From NCBI RefSeq assembly GCF_015555905.1, contig NZ_JADNLK010000025.1, positions 1 to 36,081 on the forward strand: a DNA stretch of 36,081 bases, written 5' to 3'. The translations under genes were made by a program, and so were the position numbers. Origin of the DNA: Clostridium sp. D43t1_170807_H7 (GTDB lineage: Bacteria; Bacillota; Clostridia; Clostridiales; Clostridiaceae). Below, piece after piece: positions 35,201 to 36,081 of this stretch. The notes under the pieces were generated by a model. It had not been told where the DNA came from, did not search any database, and saw only the letters and a list, made by a program, of their open reading frames with translations. Every line of letters begins with the position of its first letter. Positions within the stretch are counted from its first letter, which is position 1.

Positions 35201-35483
35201 GAATGTATTACTTCAAAAACTTAAATCTGCTAAAGTTGTTATGAAAAATGATAATGCAACTGAAGAAGAGGTAGTAAAGGTAGAAAAAGAGCTAAGATCA
35301 GCTATTGATGGATTGATTGCTAGCTCAGGTAATAACTCAAACAATACTTCAAATAATAACAATAACTCTTCAGAAAAAATTCCACAAACAGGAGGAACTA
35401 ATACAATTTATTATATAATTATTGCATTAATATTAGTTGCTGGAGGAGCTTACTTTACATTTAAAAAGAAAAAAGTAAGTTAA
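29235..35483 (+). CDS. Giant secreted, sortase-anchored amylopullulanase-type GH13 enzyme
   Basis: A 2082-residue surface enzyme for starch, glycogen or pullulan. Order: signal peptide (1-38); three E-set/CBM48-like modules (42-135, 136-236, 244-336; the first two share 'YGIVTWSPDTV' and 'GDWQGDPLN'); two CBM41-like starch-binding modules (343-435, 452-552); a CBM34-like N domain (570-700); GH13 catalytic domain (708 to about 1280) with D852 in 'DGVFNH', nucleophile D1009 in 'GWRLD', acid/base E1038 in 'LGEIW' and D1103 in 'GSHD'; fibronectin III (about 1288-1378); a beta domain; second fibronectin III (about 1500-1592); a CBM20-like starch-binding domain (about 1593-1695); a bacterial-Ig-like domain (1715-1808); Glu/Pro/Gly linker; three FIVAR-type helical units (about 1830-2035); and sortase signal 'IPQTG' (2049-2053) with membrane helix and 'KKKK'. 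GGGAGGAG precedes the start. Whether it cleaves alpha-1,6 as well as alpha-1,4 links is inferred from architecture. Confidence 0.92.
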   Translation: MKKKGALKYKWQISIMTLVFFCLSLVPFPNGFVDALAETILKSPVINSDGTVTFNYQGNGTENAVKVKGEFSSWNTIDMEKGENDIWTTTVEGISGINQYGIVTWSPDTVDQELGDWQGDPLNSYEKDGNPAVVVNPQVSNGSVTLYYLGNGTETRVAVKGSFDEDWGVLHEMTNESSTNIWSVTMDVEPGNYEYGIVTWSPDTVEQEWGDWQGDPLNPKHSEDGNFASNALLTVKAEEPAALISPQINEDGTVTFRAEYEGEALYLIGSMVNWDVSKEIKMEKNEDGIFTTTINLDPGTYQYKFKPNSGDNWEGSFADALNVETDADGNSVVVVPKGAEKKLVKVRFIKEDESKYENWGFWTWYPGQTGEFVKFDYIDKEGAYAILELPSQVTEGELGIIVKQGEGWDNKATGDLKYEISELNNDNNEIVVTYGEKDSPESVVQRAFIREYEELTVNIHYKRNKKDYDNWNIWYWLDGGDGDTLNFISDDSYGKVATKVYNNQTNNTRLGFLVKRTEGSNEWAEKDIDTNRFIDLRHVSNDGTLDIYISQGVEEVSYHQPLVEREVTDLDGQVNGNMLYHNSWDSLYKYPFGAVTEGTDVTVRMHAQKNDLQYARVLVRNTSTNRSDLYNMEKVSTITVDEEEVDIWEATFTPDEIGVYGYKFIAGDGDIVKYYVEDGYEGKSGTVGDRNGLSFQLTVYDKDYKTPDWMKEAVVYQIFPDRFNNGDTSNDDNKTNARGEEPIETPESWYSLPDNPRLGENGVDDINGAYSGDGIWSNDFFGGDIKGIQEKLDYLQELGVNTLYLNPIAAASSNHKYDATDYKSLDPMFGTEKEFKAFTAELKKRDMHLIVDGVFNHVGDDSIYFDRYGKYDTVGAYEYWAYVYDAMNKEGISEEEAREKADKYFVKNGQTFSEEKWHLWFNIKNEKVDVGTTTERYSYQGWWGYDSLPEFKSLTKEEAIELGLASKKDEFVVKASEWNNKELVDYIYKDKDSVAKQWINWGADGWRLDVANEVDTIFWNDFREEMKAHNSETLILGEIWDDASKYFIGDQYDSVMNYRIRAALIDYLKNGNATRLNDTLMAVYEDYPAEAFYALMNLMGSHDVARAIYVLGGGSDTAERAEFGDYNEELGKQRLKLAALFEFGYAGAPTIYYGDEAGVTGSKDPDCRRSYPWGNEDESLVSFYEAIGSVRENNKDLFSHGDLTTLYTGTEGVYVYGRTYNNEHAIVAVNPTNTDATVTLELNKFTGNGTEFVDGLDNNYKVEVKDGKVQITIPAMTGRMMVSSNVVELPNTIDNLKAEERDSEVALSWKEVEGAKEYRVYISRFEGSLEEEVKTVTTNNAVISELVNGERVYFAVSVIDENGNESPLTWSEGVTPHSIITWYGNLTDVTANTVDIETLINVNAEVFIENVSNAEGVSPGLVGRLLVKYPGDKEFTVVSGKYIGEKGNNDEFMASFIANKPGKYEYKFEFTTKGTYGFKDKNSIKTTESKTFELALGDSLAPIESITLEKPEQQSGEVNLKWATTGTNNIALYEIVRDGNVIARIKDGSLTSYKDTDVTNKTEYEYKVIAYTNGGSSVASKPVTVTPDLVMVEVTFKLHAPSYTPLDAVITMPGAMNGWDVNSWEMSRNGAVTTVWSYTISVLEGETIEYKYVKGCSWDQEALMNYSNPKAANQSKYGCTTGEGGNEKVIVVNQGDGKMVVENEVIRWKDMPVVISDPSTGSYTKNETIVVKGNAMLDPNLTINGEQVEVDENGNFAHEVKLELGLNNIAVHIEPKEENINNPDLFNNNEEAIGFATKDLTLDITRLGEGEEMPEEPGEGEEEIVIVKTHLQIAVEEAEKISESNLKDIVPAVVKEFKAALEEAKVILAKEDATQEEINKSFDRLSKVMQMLSFKKGDKEQLILLVEKIESLKAEDYFEDTWNNVQVVLSKAKDVIANENAMEEEVASVYDELVRSFLNLRLKPNKDMLNDLINKAESLVSSDYTPETWNVLLQKLKSAKVVMKNDNATEEEVVKVEKELRSAIDGLIASSGNNSNNTSNNNNNSSEKIPQTGGTNTIYYIIIALILVAGGAYFTFKKKKVS

Positions 35484-35499
35484 TAAATATATAATAAAG

Positions 35500-35535
35500 A
35501 AGCACCAATAAGATATTTTCTTATGGTGCTTTTTT
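35500..35535. terminator. Terminator of amylopullulanase gene
   Basis: AAGCACCAATAAG (35500-35512) pairs with CTTATGGTGCTT (35520-35531), one bulge, followed by T5. It can also end the convergent small gene. Confidence 0.88.
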
Positions 35536-35548
35536 ATGTGTATAAATA

Positions 35549-35737
35549 TTATAAGATATTTACCTTTTTTAACTTATCCTTTACTTCAAATAATCTTAAT
35601 TCTAATGAATCTATTTTTGAAGATAGCTTATTTCTTTCTGTAATATTATTAGTTTTACTTAATTTAAGATTAAGGTTATCAATATCTGTTGCAAGTGAAA
35701 TAATTTCTAAAGCATACTCCCATGCATTTTTTCCCAT
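35549..35737 (-). CDS. Small coiled-coil hypothetical protein
   Basis: A 62-residue helical protein ('DIDNLNLKLSKTNNITERNK' with leucines at heptad-like spacing, then 'IDSLELRLFEVKDKLKKVN'), suggesting a coiled-coil dimer. Start ATG at 35737 has GGGGGA 8 nt upstream, and the shared terminator lies just past its stop, so it is likely real. The opposite frame (35523-35768) lacks a ribosome site. No family recognised. Confidence 0.65.
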   Translation of the reverse strand: MGKNAWEYALEIISLATDIDNLNLKLSKTNNITERNKLSSKIDSLELRLFEVKDKLKKVNIL

Positions 35738-36081
35738 AAAACATCCCCCTTATTTAAAAGTTTATTAATATTTTATTAGAAATATAAAAAAAGATTACAT
35801 TTTTTATAAAAATTTTGGAAAAAATAAAATGAAAACGATATAAATAATAGAAAAATATAATTAATTAACAAAATATATACCATAAATTACCTGTTAAAAA
35901 ATAAACAAAAATACTTTACTATTTCTTACTAAAGTAGTATGATTTAAACAAGGATAATAATTATTAATAAAAAGAAATTAGTATTTAATATATAGTTTCT
36001 TTAAGATAGTGTAAAGTTTGGTATGAAAAAATAGCCTATGGCTAATTTTTGATAATAATAGAAAAATAACTTTGCAATATC
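35738..36081. other. Non-coding end of the window
   Basis: No gene was seen. The first ~30 bp hold the ribosome site of the small minus-strand gene, and its promoter should lie beyond. The rest is very AT-rich. A hairpin at 36026-36050 (A5-TAGCC/GGCTA-T5, 3-nt loop) looks like a terminator for an unseen or untranslated transcript. Confidence 0.5.

Noticed and set aside
35523..35768. An 81-codon plus-strand frame at the end
   Set aside because: It begins within the terminator, has no ribosome site, and is antisense to the small coiled-coil gene that does.

Overview
The window is strongly AT-rich DNA with purine-rich GGAGG/GGGGG ribosome-binding sites, many short-stem intrinsic terminators and clostridial protein families. 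It fits a low-GC Gram-positive anaerobe of Clostridium sensu stricto. This placement is inferred from composition and protein style. No rRNA, tRNA or CRISPR array was seen.

Region by region. (1) 1-3830: a four-gene signalling cluster with a membrane PepSY protein, an OmpR-family response regulator, a sensor histidine kinase and a triple-PepSY lipoprotein; a CTTTCAT direct repeat of 11-bp period sits beside the first gene's promoter. (2) 3861-13338: mostly housekeeping genes. These are hypoxanthine phosphoribosyltransferase, an HflX GTPase with an unusual N-terminal JAMM/RadC-like domain, a CPBP (CAAX-type) membrane protease, a cytoplasmic alpha-amylase, a membrane-anchored bactofilin-like protein, a MocR-type regulator overlapping a YigZ/IMPACT protein, and YebC. 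(3) 13339-22461: an accessory stretch with a decayed tyrosine recombinase, a second gene remnant, an NAD(P)-binding epimerase plus Rrf2 regulator lying between two copies of a ~57-bp direct repeat, an FxLYD lipoprotein, a very small protein-kinase-like protein, a cell-wall-anchored 5'-nucleotidase, a dicarboxylate/amino-acid symporter and QueT behind a preQ1 riboswitch. (4) 22787-28959: a block whose order (bofC, ruvA, ruvB, queA, tgt, yajC, yrzE-like, with yebC upstream) I recall from Bacillus; here it is split by region 3 and by small unknown genes. (5) 29235-35483: a 2082-residue secreted, sortase-anchored amylopullulanase-type enzyme with many carbohydrate-binding, fibronectin and FIVAR modules. 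A small antisense coiled-coil gene and a non-coding tail follow.

How the parts work together. QueT, QueA and Tgt are the uptake and two late steps of queuosine tRNA modification; QueT is under preQ1 control, so this locus suggests precursor salvage. The giant extracellular amylase and the cytoplasmic alpha-amylase would attack alpha-glucans outside and inside the cell, with a possible catabolite-repression site before the large gene. The surface 5'-nucleotidase and the hypoxanthine phosphoribosyltransferase could together support purine salvage. The candidates for something undescribed are the JAMM-HflX fusion, the PepSY two-component cluster, and the Rrf2/epimerase cassette with its operator-like palindrome and flanking repeats.
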